Below, piece by piece: positions 33,500-45,695 of a stretch of DNA of 64,000 bases (positions are counted from its first letter, which is position 1; each line of letters begins with the position of its first letter). Under the pieces are notes generated by a model, which searched no databases, was not told where the DNA came from, and was given only the letters and a program-made list of their open reading frames with translations. The position numbers and the translations under genes were made by a program. The DNA lies in assembly GCA_036852015.1 (NCBI GenBank), contig JAANDG010000120.1, positions 1-64,000 of the forward strand, given 5' to 3'. This DNA is from Pelodera strongyloides. Lineage: Eukaryota; Nematoda; Chromadorea; Rhabditida; Rhabditidae.

Positions 33500-35270
33500 A
33501 TGCATACTACATGACACATAATATGTAATAAAATGCCTTAAAAACAGAACTACTAAATGTGCGAGCTGGCTTCGTCGCATTTTAGCCTCAGAAATGCCGA
33601 GCCTGTCTTTTTAATGGTATTTATTTAATTTCGAGGAGCCTAATGGTAAGCTTACAATAAGCCGCAAGGTGCATGCAGGGTAATTATTTAGCAAAACGCA
33701 CGTTTTCATAAGAATCATGAAGCTAAATAAACAAGTTTTAAAGTAAGACGCCAAAATAAAAGTGTTATATAGATGCAAAACAAAAGAAATATAGTCAGCA
33801 TCGAACTATCATATGCCACCTTGGTAGTCTGACGTTCGATCCACTGGTCGCATTCTTAAGCAATTCCAAAAGAAAATAAAGATTCGATCTCATGCAGTGT
33901 ATATGGTGTAGACAGCCACGTCAGTATAGGTTGGCTCAATCAGATGATTCTTTTGTTTTGCATCCTTCCCTTCGTCTTCAAGCCTTTTTGATGGAGTATT
34001 TTCTTCAATAATTATATTTATTTGGCAACACGGTTTTCATAAGAATCATGACGATAAATAAACAAGTTTTAAAATAAAATGCCAAATCAAAAGTGTTCTG
34101 TCGTTGCAAAACAAAAGAACCATGGCGAGCATTGAACCATCATATAATTAATGACTTGGTAGTCTGTCACTCTACTCTGTCCTGGCCAGGTGTGTCACGT
34201 TCTTCATGGACGTGCAGCAGTACCCACGTTGTCTACTGCGCCCCTCTTTCTTCTTTCGATCGTTGCTTCGACAGTTGCTTAAATTAAGTTTAGGCGACTT
34301 ATGTGTGTTCGCTTCTATGTAAATTAGTGTCCAAACGATCGCACTCATAATATGATAATGGTCATGCAGTCCACTAAAAAGTCAGCTATTTTGTTAGACA
34401 CATTCTCAAACCACAGCAGCTAGCATTGCAGAGTCGCTATTCGTACAGACTCAGTGTGCTGCAAATTTTTATTACCTTTCTTTTATGCTTATCTAACCCC
34501 TATCATCAGATGTGAGTTGGTCACACGAAAGAAAAGAAAATGAATTGTATGCTAACGCGAAAAAAACAAACGACGAATGCCCAACCTACACTGAATTCAG
34601 CACTTACGAGACTTGATCTTCTTGCTCGTGCTCCGATGGACCTACGACGGGAGTAAACCAAAATTCTCTCTAGTTGCTCCAGTACGACTTATAGTACGAC
34701 TTATACCTGAAATTAAGCAATTTGCTTACGTTAGGCAATGTGCAGATAGTTTTTCCTGCGAAACAAAGCGCGCCACAATAAGCCTCCAACAGTAAGATAG
34801 TGTAAAGAGAAAGAAACGGTGGGTGGTCGAGAACGGAGTCGGTCGTGTTGCACCTTCGTACATCGAGAGCAGGGAAAAAGGAACTGTCCGGATTACGATA
34901 TTTTGCCTTCTTCTGGGCCCTGGAATGTAGAGTGGAACAAAGAGTAGGGGCAGCGGTTTTACGCACTTCCTAGGTGTATCAATATTCAAGTGTAGAAGTC
35001 TTTTCCGTCGTTCTGTCACCATGCTCTGTCTGACCCACACATTATCTCGTTTTCAGTCCAAGGTTCTCATTTTGTTGATGCCGTAGAGTCGCCAATCACT
35101 GTTTTCACACATGATCCAACTTCACTATTTTTACATATTTTTATTTTGGACATTCTAAAAGCTAAGCATAAACTTCTGAGCCTGTACCTAGCCTTGCATT
35201 AAAGAAGCGTTTGAAACACACTAAATGATAAACTCACAAGCAGGGGGCACAAAATTTACCAGCACCATAT
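33500..35270. repeat. Dispersed repeats, no gene
   Basis: 33690-33850 and 34020-34170 are homologous (CGTTTTCATAAGAATCATGA or CGGTTTTCATAAGAATCATGA, AAATAAACAAGTTTTAAA, GTTCTGTCGTTGCAAAACAAAAG). 34170-35110 carries R1-type pieces such as GAAATTAAGCAATTTGCTTACG and TCGAGAACGGAGTCGGTCG, which recur near 15940-16050 and 39580-39700. No transposase or exon supported. Confidence 0.5.
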
Positions 35271-35274
35271 CGTC

Positions 35275-35685
35275 CTAAAGGAATGCAGTCACTTCAAATT
35301 CAACTTTTTTATTCGATTTTTATTAAATACAAGAAGATTTATGAAACAATATGCAGCTATTAGAAAGGCATAAAACAGAGAATTCGGGGAGATAAATCAA
35401 TAAGAATGAGTTTTGGTAAATCACCATTACCGGGGCATACATGCAATTGCCAGGGGTACTTGGAGAGTAAACAGCCTGTAGTGTTGCACCTGGCGTGTGG
35501 TTTATCACCGCGGGGTTTTTATTATCAACCGCTATGCGGGCAATTATAAACTACGGTCTATAAGTAAAAGTCATGCGCAGTGATTTCGCTCCCTGGGTTA
35601 AATTTTTAGTAAATTGATACTGGAAATTGTATTTTTCTAGGTACCTTGTTATGTTTATGGACAAGAAGTGACTGCGATCCTTTAA
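35275..35685. mobile_element. MITE of the TTAAAGG-GTCACTTCA family
   Basis: Begins CTAAAGGAATGCAGTCACTT and ends AAGTGACTGCGATCCTTTAA. Internal blocks are the inverse of 17084-17515. Confidence 0.8.
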
Positions 35686-35689
35686 GCAG

Positions 35690-37990
35690 CGTTTCCTCCA
35701 TTGGGTGAATCTGGGGTCTCCAGGATCCCCCCATTGCAAAGACCTGAAACAAGCCGCCTGAAACAATGTACATAGGTTCTGCTACGAACTGCTAAACTTA
35801 TGTTTCCATGCAAACACTGGTTTTTTTGGTTAAGCAATCTGTGTTTTGTAATGTGGGACGATGTTCGTGGTGTGTTAAAATAAGGAATGGTTACCATTCC
35901 TTAGTGGTTGGTTACCAGATAACCATACCTTATTTGGCTTCTTGGACGTGAAACATGGACCCACGTTGTTGTCGTCTGCCGCACTATGATTCAATGACTT
36001 TCGAACGCTTCTGGAATGCAGGCTAGGTACCTGCGCAGAAAGTTACGCTCAGCTCTTAGAGTGTCCAAAATAATGATGTAAAAATAGTGAACTTCTTTCT
36101 ATCGTTGCTTCGACATTTGCTTCAATTGATTCAATTCTATAGGCAACGTCTGTGTGCTATTCTCTATGTAAATTAGGGTCTAAAAAGTCGCACTCATGAT
36201 ATTGGTCATGCAGTCCTCTAAAAGTGGGCTATTTAGTCATAGGCATTCTCAACCCACAGCAGCTAGCAAAACGATTATGCGCTTTGGCAATGACCCACGC
36301 ATTAAGTTTTTACCCGTTTTACTTTGGTAGCGTTTTACTTGCATTCGGTGTCACAAGTTAGAACGCTTCGAGTCCATACCTGTGCCAAGCATGGGAAGGT
36401 GCCTGCTGCATGTCACCGAGCGTTGTTTTCCGTCTTCATGCACAACATCGACTGCGGGGCGACCCAATGTCTGCACCTAAACGAGGATCTTCATTCGCGC
36501 TCTTCTTAATACTTTACCGACGAATCTAATGTACGTTTCTGGTATTCATCATCATCTCTCGGATAAGTAAGAGTATGTGATCGTTACCCCGCGCGGTGTA
36601 CAAAATGAACCACACACGGTAGCATAAAGTGAGGACGCCAAAAAAGATAAGCGACTTCTAAACAAAGATATCTTACCTATTTTGGTGATCCGAATAAGCT
36701 TCGACGGACGTGCCAGGACACCGACAAATGTAGCTTCTTTTGACTTCTCACATAGGATCCTAGAGCAAGTGGTCTCGCCAAGAGCTTATCGGCCGGTACT
36801 ACATGAGACCATCATAGTGCAACTCAGGGACCAATGAGAGTGTTGTCTCTGCAGGCGAGCTTGTTGTGTAGGACGAAGTGGACGGAACCTCTCCATGCGC
36901 AATGTTAGTCACGGGTGTTCCTTTCAAACACCCGTGACTAAACACTAATAATCAAGTCAATACAATGAATAAAAACTAGTTGAACTTACGATAGATGGTC
37001 TTCTGGGTGGGACGTTCCGATTGATGTGGTCCGTCAACAGCGTTCCCTTCCTTGGATGAGTACTTTACCTCTGGGGTATCCGGAATCCCCCCATTGAAAA
37101 GACCTAAAAAAGCCGTAAGATACTTAACTTCTGGTACGGACTGCTAAACTTATGTTCCCTTGCAAAAACTGCTTTTTGGTTAAGCAATCTCTGCTTTGCA
37201 TTGTGGAACTATGTTCGTGGTGTGTTAAAATAAGGAATGGTGACCTCGCGAGATGTCTCCCAGTCTTCGTGTGGCAATGACCCACGCGTTAAGTGTTTTA
37301 CCGTGCTACTTTGGTGTCGTGTTACCTTGCATTCGGTGTCACAAGTTTGGACGCTTCGAGTCCATACCTGTGCCAAGCATGGGGAGGTGCCTGCTGCATG
37401 TCACCGAGTGTTGTTTTTCTCATCGACTGCGGAGCGACCCAATAGCTGCACCTAAACGAGGATCTTCATTCGCGCTCCTCTGAGTAGTTTACCGACGAAT
37501 CTCATGTACGTTTCTGGTATTCATAGGCAGAATCTCGGCGTACAAAATGAACTTTACACGGTAGCAGAAGCGTAACGTGAGGAAGCAAAAAAAGTAAGCG
37601 ACGTCTCAAAAAAAGAGAACTTATCTATTTTGGTGATCGGAATAACCTTCGACGGACGGACGACGGACGGACACTGGCAAATGTAGGACTAAACGACACT
37701 TCCTGACTCGGGACCTTAGCTTGTTCCATTCCAAAAGCGGTCGACAATCACAGAACGAAAAAATGGTCGGGCACAACACTTACCAGACACAATATCATCT
37801 ACCATCCCTGAACCATCTGCCTGTGTGAGTCTATTATCAAGAGTCGTGGTTCCCTGCGTCGTTCAGTCGTTCAGTCCCCTCTCTCAGTATGGCACTCAGC
37901 TCACCTCGTTCGAATCCAAGTCGCCCACTTCAATGATATCGTGGTGTCACCATCCCTCTCTTCACAAATTGAAACGTTTGCAGCATCCGC
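35690..37990. repeat. Two related copies of a ~1-kb R1-type segment
   Basis: 35695-36660 and 37065-37650 share CCCCCCATTG, GGTTAAGCAATCT, TTCGTGGTGTGTTAAAATAAGG, GCATTCGGTGTCACAAGTT and GTGCCTGCTGCATGTCACCGA, in the same order; the second copy lacks the middle. A perfect hairpin (AGTCACGGGTGTT and its complement) lies at 36907-36940. Frames in them are short and differ between copies. Confidence 0.6.
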
Positions 37991-37999
37991 GAGTGCCTC

Positions 38000-40740
38000 A
38001 ATTTTAAAGAAATTCACTGTTTGTACATCATTATTTTGAAACAACTAAACGAAACTTTCTGCGCCGGGAAAGTAGTTTATTCCATTCCAAAAGCGAACGA
38101 AAATTACAGAATGACAATTGCTTTAATAGTTGGGCACAATACTCACCAGTCATCTATCATCCACCATCCCTGAACCATCGTGCCTTCCTTTAGTATATTT
38201 CTTGGTTGCCATACATATGGTTGCTATCGATGACCTCAAATGCAGAGACCTGAGCACTGACAATCGCATTTACCGTATGTTCATAACTGAAATCGAATAC
38301 CTTATCGTCGATTGGAACGAAGAATTGTGTTGACCTCCCATACCATGCGTTCCACCTGTTCAATAAAGCGGTCCTTGCTCTAAATATAGGGTACGAGCTT
38401 AGCAAATTTTATAGTATGACACATATCTACGAAAAAAAGGCAAACAGGACAAAAAGAACCAACCTTCCCAGAATGCACCAGAGCAGACAATGATTTTCAC
38501 TTGTTTTTTTGCTCACTCATTAAGTATTTATATATGCAAATTTAAAAAAGTATGTCATTTTCGTTAGGTAACTGTTTTTCGCAAAATCACAGACATTTCC
38601 TTTAATAAATTTGCATAAGCCAAATGTAAATTCGGCCAGAGAGTTAAAAAATATTGAATCGTCACTAGTTCACAACACACTCTCACTGAAAAGTTGGTTC
38701 TTTTGTTATCTATTTAAGAAATTAGTTTTATAAGTATAGGCTTCAGACATCCATGTCTTTACTTGGACCTTAAAATAGCTAATCCATGGTATTATGAATA
38801 CAGGCTGCAGCAGGTTCGAGTTCTCTCCCGCATTAAGTTTAAGTGCCTTACCGTGTTATCTTGCTGAGCTTGCCTTTTGTCTGGATTGGTATCACAAGCC
38901 TTCGAGTGTCCTTACCTGTGCGAAGGATGAGGAGATGCCTGCTGGTTGTGATCAGGGAGCTGAATTCCGTCGTCCGATGCACATATCGGCTGCGAAGTCA
39001 CAAACAGGTCGATCCAATAACAGTATTCTAAACTGGGTTCACCATTAGCGCTCGTTTAAACAGTTCACAAACGTACAAACCTGAGGATTAGGTCTCAAGA
39101 CAGTCCCTGCAGGCGAACCTTGTTTGCAGGACACACGGATTTAATGGGACACTCGTACTCGTCTGCCTCTCGTACGGCCGCTGTTCGTACTGTCCTTGGC
39201 TTCGCACTGGCGGTTTCGGTCTATCTAAAACTAAAGTTCTAAGACAAACGAAATGATTTGGGGGGGGGGGGGGGGCGGCTCAACAGAAATAGATGAATTT
39301 CATGGCAACAATTAACAACATTGATGAATGCTTAAACTACGTTGGAAACTTACGCCTTCTTTGTGAGATTCAAATGGACGCAAAACGGGGAAACCCAAAA
39401 CTCTCAGTTGACTAGGGATAAAGATGTAGGCTTCTCTCTTACACTGTGCCCCAAACGTATGAATAAAAACTATATGTGGAACTTACGAATGACTGGCCTT
39501 CTTGGTGGGGTTAGTTGGTTTATTTACGTTACGGGAGCGACCAAACATCGTGTTTTCCAGTAACGATTGCGTGGGACGCATACCTGAAACTAGGCAATTT
39601 GCTCTAAATAGGCAATCGGCGCCTAAGTTTCCTCACGAGGCAAACCGCGTAACAGACAACAGTGGAAGATGAATAAAGAGTTGGCGGGGGTCGATAACGA
39701 AGTCGCTCGCTTTGCATCTTTGTTGATCGTTTTGGGGCACGAGAACAGAACTGTCCCGAGCATTCTTCTACGAATCAGAATCACCTAAATGTCTGGGATT
39801 GGTTCAGCGAATAGGACCAGCGGTTTAACACACACACCCTGTGCCAGTCTTCAATACGTTTACTCACACCAATTACTCATACCTTAAGTGTTTTACGGAG
39901 TTAGTTTGGTAACTTGCCTTGTTTATTATACCATTCGGTAGAACATTAGTAATGAGCACCTCGGGATCGGGAGGTTTCTGCTGCTTGTAACCGAATGTTG
40001 TTTTTCGTCCCCGCCGATGCACACCACCTACTGCGAAGCACCCCCCCCCCCACTCCTGAGTAACCAAGAGTGTGTACACGGTGCGGTGTTCTGTTTCGTG
40101 GTCCACACTGCGCACAAAGTGACTGTTACAGCCTTGTAAAAGCATAACTTCCGACGGCACCTGTACGAAGGATCGGGTGATACCTGATGCTTGTTCTTGT
40201 CACAGGGTGTTCACTTCCGTGCTACACAACAGCGACTGCGTAGCCCCATATGACAGATCCAATAGCCCGGTTCTAAATGAGGTTTACCATTAGCGGTCGC
40301 GAACTGAACGTGAGTGTAGCAAAAAGCAATAAAAGGAGGACGGACGCTGTCAGCGGGCTTCGCATGCTCCTAGTTCAGTCGGGAGCAGGGAAAGCGGTAT
40401 AGTTCGGGCCTTCTTCGGCAACTGGAACGCCTGTCGTCGAATAGCGACTGGGGCTAACTACTTTTCGAGCGGAGTAACTAATCATGTCTATATTATCAGG
40501 ATATACGTAGCCCAAGTCAAATATGACCGTGGGGATCGCGCGCAACCCGCGACAGTAAGACCGCAACACGATGTAAACCGCTCGAATCCTATTTCCTTAG
40601 GGCCCACCGAATCAATGTCCTTCATTGGCCCTCAGACAAAAGTACATAGCTGAGCCTGTGACATTACCACTTACCTCTGTAAAAGTGCTAAGATCTATCC
40701 TTTTGATGTGTCTTGACCTAAGGAGGATGTCAAAGCTATT
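38000..40740. repeat. R1-type dispersed repeats with homopolymer tracts
   Basis: 38480-38830 is a copy of the R1 core (ATATGCAAATTTAAAAAAG, AATATTGAATCGTCACTAG, GGCTTCAGACATCCATG). 39580-39850 repeats 15930-16190 (CTAAATGTCTGGGATTG, CAGCGGTTTAACACACAC). An 18-G tract lies near 39260 and a C tract near 40040. No gene seen. Confidence 0.55.
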
Positions 40741-40750
40741 GCGGCTGTGG

Positions 40751-40802
40751 TGCTTTTACGCATGACAGGGGTCGAACAGGGAAACCCCTGATGCGTAAAA
40801 GC
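40751..40802. repeat. Hairpin, 20-bp arms
   Basis: GCTTTTACGCATGACAGGGG is followed after a 12-base loop by CCCCTGATGCGTAAAAGC. It is short, compact and not repeated in the window. It could be a small palindromic element or an RNA hairpin. Confidence 0.5.
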
Positions 40803-40989
40803 AACACAACCCAAATAGCATTATCAAGACTCCATTGGTAGAAGCACACCACAAGGGCAACATAACCCCTTCATAGTTGTAAATGATAAGGTGATATGCT
40901 CAGTTTTGCATACTTGCATGAGGGTCGATGCCGGGTAAGAATCGGGGAGCTTATATGGAAGGAAGGATATAAGTATACAAGATCCCCTG

Positions 40990-41050
40990 GGGAAGCGTAC
41001 CTCAGTTGGCACGAGGATACGGAATTAAACACATGTTCGAATGCGTCTCA
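40990..41050 (+). other. Weak tRNA-like sequence
   Basis: TACCTCAGTTGG (40998-41009) and ATGTTCGAATGC (about 41033-41044) resemble A and B boxes at a suitable distance. Stems do not close. Probably a decayed SINE head. Confidence 0.25.
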
Positions 41051-42534
41051 TGTTAAAAACGCAAGCCAAATCGCTCTGGCATGCTCATTCGGTCAAAACT
41101 AGAATAGCACGCATAACCTTTCTGCAGATTCGGGTGCTTCTCTACGGGTTTAGGACGTCAAAAGGCATACAGGCTGTTGCGCTGACAAAGGTGTTTGGAA
41201 CAAAAAAACAGTAGTTCCACGCTCATGTAGGACCACAGTAAATGACTAGAATGATGGGCTAATTGTACAATGCACCGCATTACCGCATTGCCACATTGCC
41301 GCACAGTGACTGCAAAAGTTGCCGCACGCCCAGGAACACCGCAAAAAAAAAGACAAAACACCGCAAAGCACAGCACGGTGACCGCACGATGACCGCAAAA
41401 AAGTTTGCGTGCACCGCACGGTGACCGCAAGAATAGGATGTATGACGCATGGTTGCCGCAAAAACATGTTGTGCAGCACGTCTATATACGCACACTTTTT
41501 TTATGACAAACCTCTTAAAGCGAATATGTAAGCTGTCAAAACGTGCAAAACTAACTTTAAACTAGCATTTCCACCTCAGACGTGTATTTAATTAGGTGGC
41601 TCAATATGAAATTCGAATACCTGAATTTTCATGCTGAATAATGCTACTTTTCGCTATCTGCATGCATATTTTAAAAAATTCCATTGATCCCGACGATATA
41701 TGGCACCGGAACAAGTAACTCGTTTGCTATGGAAGTGATGAACTTTGAGCAGCATTTTCTTTTAACTGCGAATTTTTGCACAACTTTTGTTGTTGTTTCC
41801 TTAATGGGGAACATACACAATTGTTTTTTTTTTTCTGTGACTTAGAAAATTATTCCGTTTTCCTGTGGATTCAGATATCAAGGCATGGAAAACAAAAAAT
41901 TATTCCGTATTAAATAGCGTGTGCAGATAAGGGTACGTACACTGAGGAAACTTGGCCGGTGCGCGGCCTACACCAGGCCCGAAAAAGGTGGGCCGCCTAC
42001 ACCTCGCCTACACCAGGCGCACCTCTCGCCCAGAGAAGGAGAGTGGCTCGTGTGACATGAAAAGGTGGGCGGCTCGTGGGCCTGAGGTGCGCCTGGTGTA
42101 GGCCTGGTGTAGGCGAACAAAAATACATAAAGTTACACAGGTAAGTGTCTCTCTACCGCTCGTTTCTACGCAGCCAAATGAGACTTGTCGCATTTCGTGC
42201 AAGCGGCATTCTCGTTTTTCTTCGAAAATAACTCATTTATGTTTATTATTGTCTGTATTTTTTATTGTAGTGTTATTTCTTTTGTCGCTTTATTGTTAGA
42301 CACTCAATTAGGTTCGTAATAACCGTGCTACCCAGCTATTGGTTGTGTTAATTGTGCCATGTTTAATATTTGCTTGTGAAATTTGTTCATTGTTTGCTTG
42401 ATTTATTTATCACTAAATGGGGCGTAAGTTATGAACAAATTCTACATGCAATACACTATAAAGTTACGATAACGTTTATATTGGTCAACAAATGTGTGTT
42501 TTGCTGTTCTATATTACTACCGACTTGTGTTTCA

Positions 42535-43350
42535 AGTTTAGGGAAAGAATCTGCGTAAACCACAGGATAGCGAGTGTCATTCCTTCGACGAGAATGCAGG
42601 AAAATAAGGTTGTCTGTAAAGGTAAGCGTTTGGTTACGAAGATGATAATACCGTTTCTTTCTTTTTTTCTCAGCATGAAGCATTAAGATGAAGAGGGTAT
42701 TATTTTATTGAATTAGGAAGTAGGATCGGTTAAAAACGTCTTTAAAATAAAGATTATTATCTTATACTTATTTACTCGAATCAAATTTCAGAGAGTTAAC
42801 GCGCAATCGATTCATTCTTGATTGACTGAAATGATATTTACAAGTCCGTCATACTGTAAAGGTGAGCATTTCTGAAATTTGATTTTAATGCTAATTAATT
42901 CTGAAACCGATGATACCTTCTGCAAATGCGCGTACCATAGTTCTTTTCAGATATTGGAGAAAATTGATCAGAACAACGAAAGCCAAATATTACAAGCATG
43001 AGCACTGGAAAAGAAACTGGAAAGTGAGTTTTATGAGTAGTATTTTTATTTATGTATCATTATTGCTACCAGTAGTAGTAGTATATTTTCAAAGTACGCC
43101 AAGTAATCCCTCGTACAATATGGCCAAAAACTGTGAAGCGTCCCTTTCTTTGCATATCTTGAATATTCTTAACCACAGGCCGCATTGGTTAGAATTAAAA
43201 CCACCATTTGGAAATTAATATTATTATTATTATTATTATTGTTACATTTCAGTGGCACTTCGTCAAATCAACGAGGAATGCTTCAGCACAGAGCGATGCA
43301 ATGTCGGATGTTGCAGACGCCAAGATGCGCTGTAGAAATACTTGGCTGGT
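42535..43350 (+). CDS. Exon-like pieces inside the 4.25-kb element, unrecognised
   Basis: 42535-42619 (before GTAAGC) reads FRERICVNHRIASVIPSTRM onward. A segment after TTTTCAG at about 42950 to donor GTGAGT at about 43024 reads YWRKLIRTTKAKYYKHEHWK then RNWK. A segment after TTTCAG at 43252 reads WHFVKSTRNASAQSDAMSD onward to a possible GTATCT donor. The last two agree in phase; the first does not fit them. If real, the element carries its own or a captured spliced gene. Confidence 0.25.
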
Positions 43351-43472
43351 ATCTATTTAATAATTTTCAATATCTTTTTGTTTCGGTCTATAGGTACAGG
43401 TTAATTAAATGGTCAGGCTCACGAGATAAACAATATTTCTATACATATTCCTATTCAAATTGCTTGCCTAAT

Positions 43473-43535
43473 GGCTATACCTACAAAATGGCGTTAACGA
43501 GTTTACACATGGGAACGCCATTTTGTAGGTGTAGC
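43473..43535. repeat. Short palindrome
   Basis: TACCTACAAAATGGCGTT is mirrored by AACGCCATTTTGTAGGTG. Nested within the 4.25-kb element. Confidence 0.6.
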
Positions 43536-43563
43536 TATTATGCAGACAATTAGAACATGTCCG

Positions 43564-43885
43564 GACACTCCGTATTATCGTACATTTGCGTTTAACATAG
43601 AATGTATGCAAATTTAAGATTTTCGCTTATGATACTTGCAAAATGCTTTAATTTGCATATAACCATGCACAGCTTCCGCCTTAAAGCGAAATAGCGGCCG
43701 GTTTGAAACGCAACTGGACAACTGCATTCTTATGTATTTATGCGATGGGGTCTAATTGGGGTCTAGTTTTATTCTAATTTGGCTATTTGCATATGCGCAT
43801 AAAGAATATTGGTGTATTTGATGTGTTTCAAAAACCGGCCAGTATTTCGCTTTAATATGCAAAAAATACGATAATACGGAGTGTG
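43564..43885. mobile_element. Nested inverted-repeat element
   Basis: Outer pair CACTCCGTATTATCGTA and TACGATAATACGGAGTG; inner pair TTAAAGCGAAATAGCGGCCGG (43682) and CCGGCCAGTATTTCGCTTTAA (43837), the inner ends belonging to the family also seen at 5887 and 24997. Two insertions, one inside the other, are likely. Confidence 0.7.
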
Positions 43886-43970
43886 CGAAGAATATAATTG
43901 CCGATTCTAATTGCTGTATCTAAGCAATGACATTCCCATTTGTAAACTCGTATGAAGAATAGGAATATTA

Positions 43971-44118
43971 GCCCGTATTCTCGGGTCGACGGAAACGTTC
44001 CGTTTGGGAAATCCTTTGTATGCAAATTTCGCGACTATCTGGACTAGCTGCAGGAAAAATTTGCATACGAATGAGCTCCCAAACGGAACGTTCCCGTCGA
44101 CCCGAGAATACGGGCTAA
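43971..44118. mobile_element. Palindromic MITE, 148 bp
   Basis: AGCCCGTATTCTCGGGTCGA starts one arm and its complement ends the other; arms are about 45 bp and nearly exact. Flanks are AATATT and AATATA. Confidence 0.8.
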
Positions 44119-44850
44119 TATATCAAAATATAAAAATAATGTTTACCTCGTGATCTTGACCCTTTAACACAATGTTGTTTTTGCATTTTTGCTCCCTAGA
44201 TTTTGCTTTGCTTGTTTAGATAGCCTTATTTTCTTCTAGTGCTCATCAATAAAATATTGGTCTACGTGGCACAAATAACTAACTGTGAATATGTTTGTAT
44301 GGATTAGTAACGGTTCCTGCTCTCCGATTCAACATTACTGCTTATTTCACCAGACATAAACAATATTGACGCGTATTCCCGTTCTAAAATATTGTCATAT
44401 TATTCCTGCTATTCATTATGGCAAAATAGATCCTACGAAAGTCGTGTTTTATGTCAATTATGTGCAAATATTAATTACGTATAATTGTACACCTTTAGCT
44501 CATTATATACAACAAGACAGTTTTCGTGATTTGTATGATTGTTGTATTTATTGTAAAGTAATAAACATTTTAAAATGTTTTATGTCGATTGGTGGTACTG
44601 TTTCTGTTTTAATGTGTTTGTATTTTTATTTAAGCTAATTCGAAGAGGGCGGGGCGGGTCACGCCCATTTTTCCAAAGTTCGCCTACACCAGGCCTACAC
44701 CAGGCCCACACTAGGCGCACCTCACGCCGGCACCTGGCCTACACTGCGCCCGAAACGGGTGGGACGCCATGTCTGGGCCCACCCATTTTTTGTAGGCCGC
44801 GCACCGGCCATATGCCGGCCGCGCACGCGCCAAAGTATCGCGTTGTAGAG

Positions 44851-45052
44851 ACGCCGAGGGTAGGGATACGGGGGTACATCCTGGAAACAAGCCAAATCGC
44901 CAGCGGCACCCTGGACCAGTGCCAAATGGAGAATAACTGCGGTTAGCGTTTTCAGTGTTTTTCTCCATTTGGCACTGGCCCCAGGTCCAAGGTGTTGTTT
45001 GGCTCTCGTCCAGGATGTACAAAGGCATCGCTACCCTCTGCGTCTCCCTTCA
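44851..45052. mobile_element. Palindromic element
   Basis: GAGACGCCGAGGGTAG to CCAGTGCCAAATGGAGAA is mirrored by TTCTCCATTTGGCACTGG to CTACCCTCTGCGTCTCC. Arms about 90 bp with scattered mismatches; loop about 30 bp. Confidence 0.75.
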
Positions 45053-45695
45053 TAACCCTATCTGCACACGCTAGTGGTGGTGATAATTGCTGGACCTCAA
45101 AAATTGAAAAACATGTTGAACATGCAAAAGAGAAGGTACATATCAGAGCATTAGGAGGAAAATGATCGTAAAGTGATGAGCGAACGAAGCTTCATGGCCA
45201 TGTGAAAACAAAATAATTGCGGAAACCACAGAAAAGTGGTGTCAATTACGATTTCCTCTTTGATGAATGTGCTAACGTTTTGACAGCTTGCATATTCGCT
45301 TTAAGAAGTTTGTCATAAAAAACGTGTTCGTATACAGAAGTGCTGCACAACATGTTTTTGCGGCAACCATGCGTCATACATCCTATTATTGCGGTCACCT
45401 TGCGGTGCACGCAAACTTTTTTTGCGGTCATCGTGCGGTCACCGTGATGTGCTTTGCGGTGTTTTGTCTTTAGCGGTCACTGTGCAGCAATGTGGCAATG
45501 CGGCAATGAGGTGCATTGTATGTAACATAGCTGAGTCGGCGCTCAGCGGAATGGACGTGTCGATGGGTGTTCGTAAAAACTGAAACAAAACGAGCTGCCA
45601 TGACGAGCTGAGTAAGGCGCTCCACGGGAATGAACTATATGGCGATCAGCAGCAACGTGAGTATCGTGCAGCTCAGCATCGTGCGCCTAGCATCG

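Larger units (their letters stand above)
41266..45520. mobile_element. 4.25-kb element with ~270-bp inverted repeats made of GCGGTCACCGTGC-type subrepeats
   Basis: 41266-41540 and 45272-45520 are inverted copies. They run from TACAATGCACCGCATTACCG through repeated GCACGGTGACCGC words to GACAAACCTCTTAAAGCGAAT, which is mirrored as ATTCGCTTTAAGAAGTTTGTC. A second inner inverted pair of GC-rich GCCTACACCAGGC repeats lies at 41960-42120 and 44680-44800. The interior has nested palindromes and a few exon-like pieces but no recognised transposase. A cut-and-paste DNA element or fold-back element; superfamily unknown. Confidence 0.75.
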
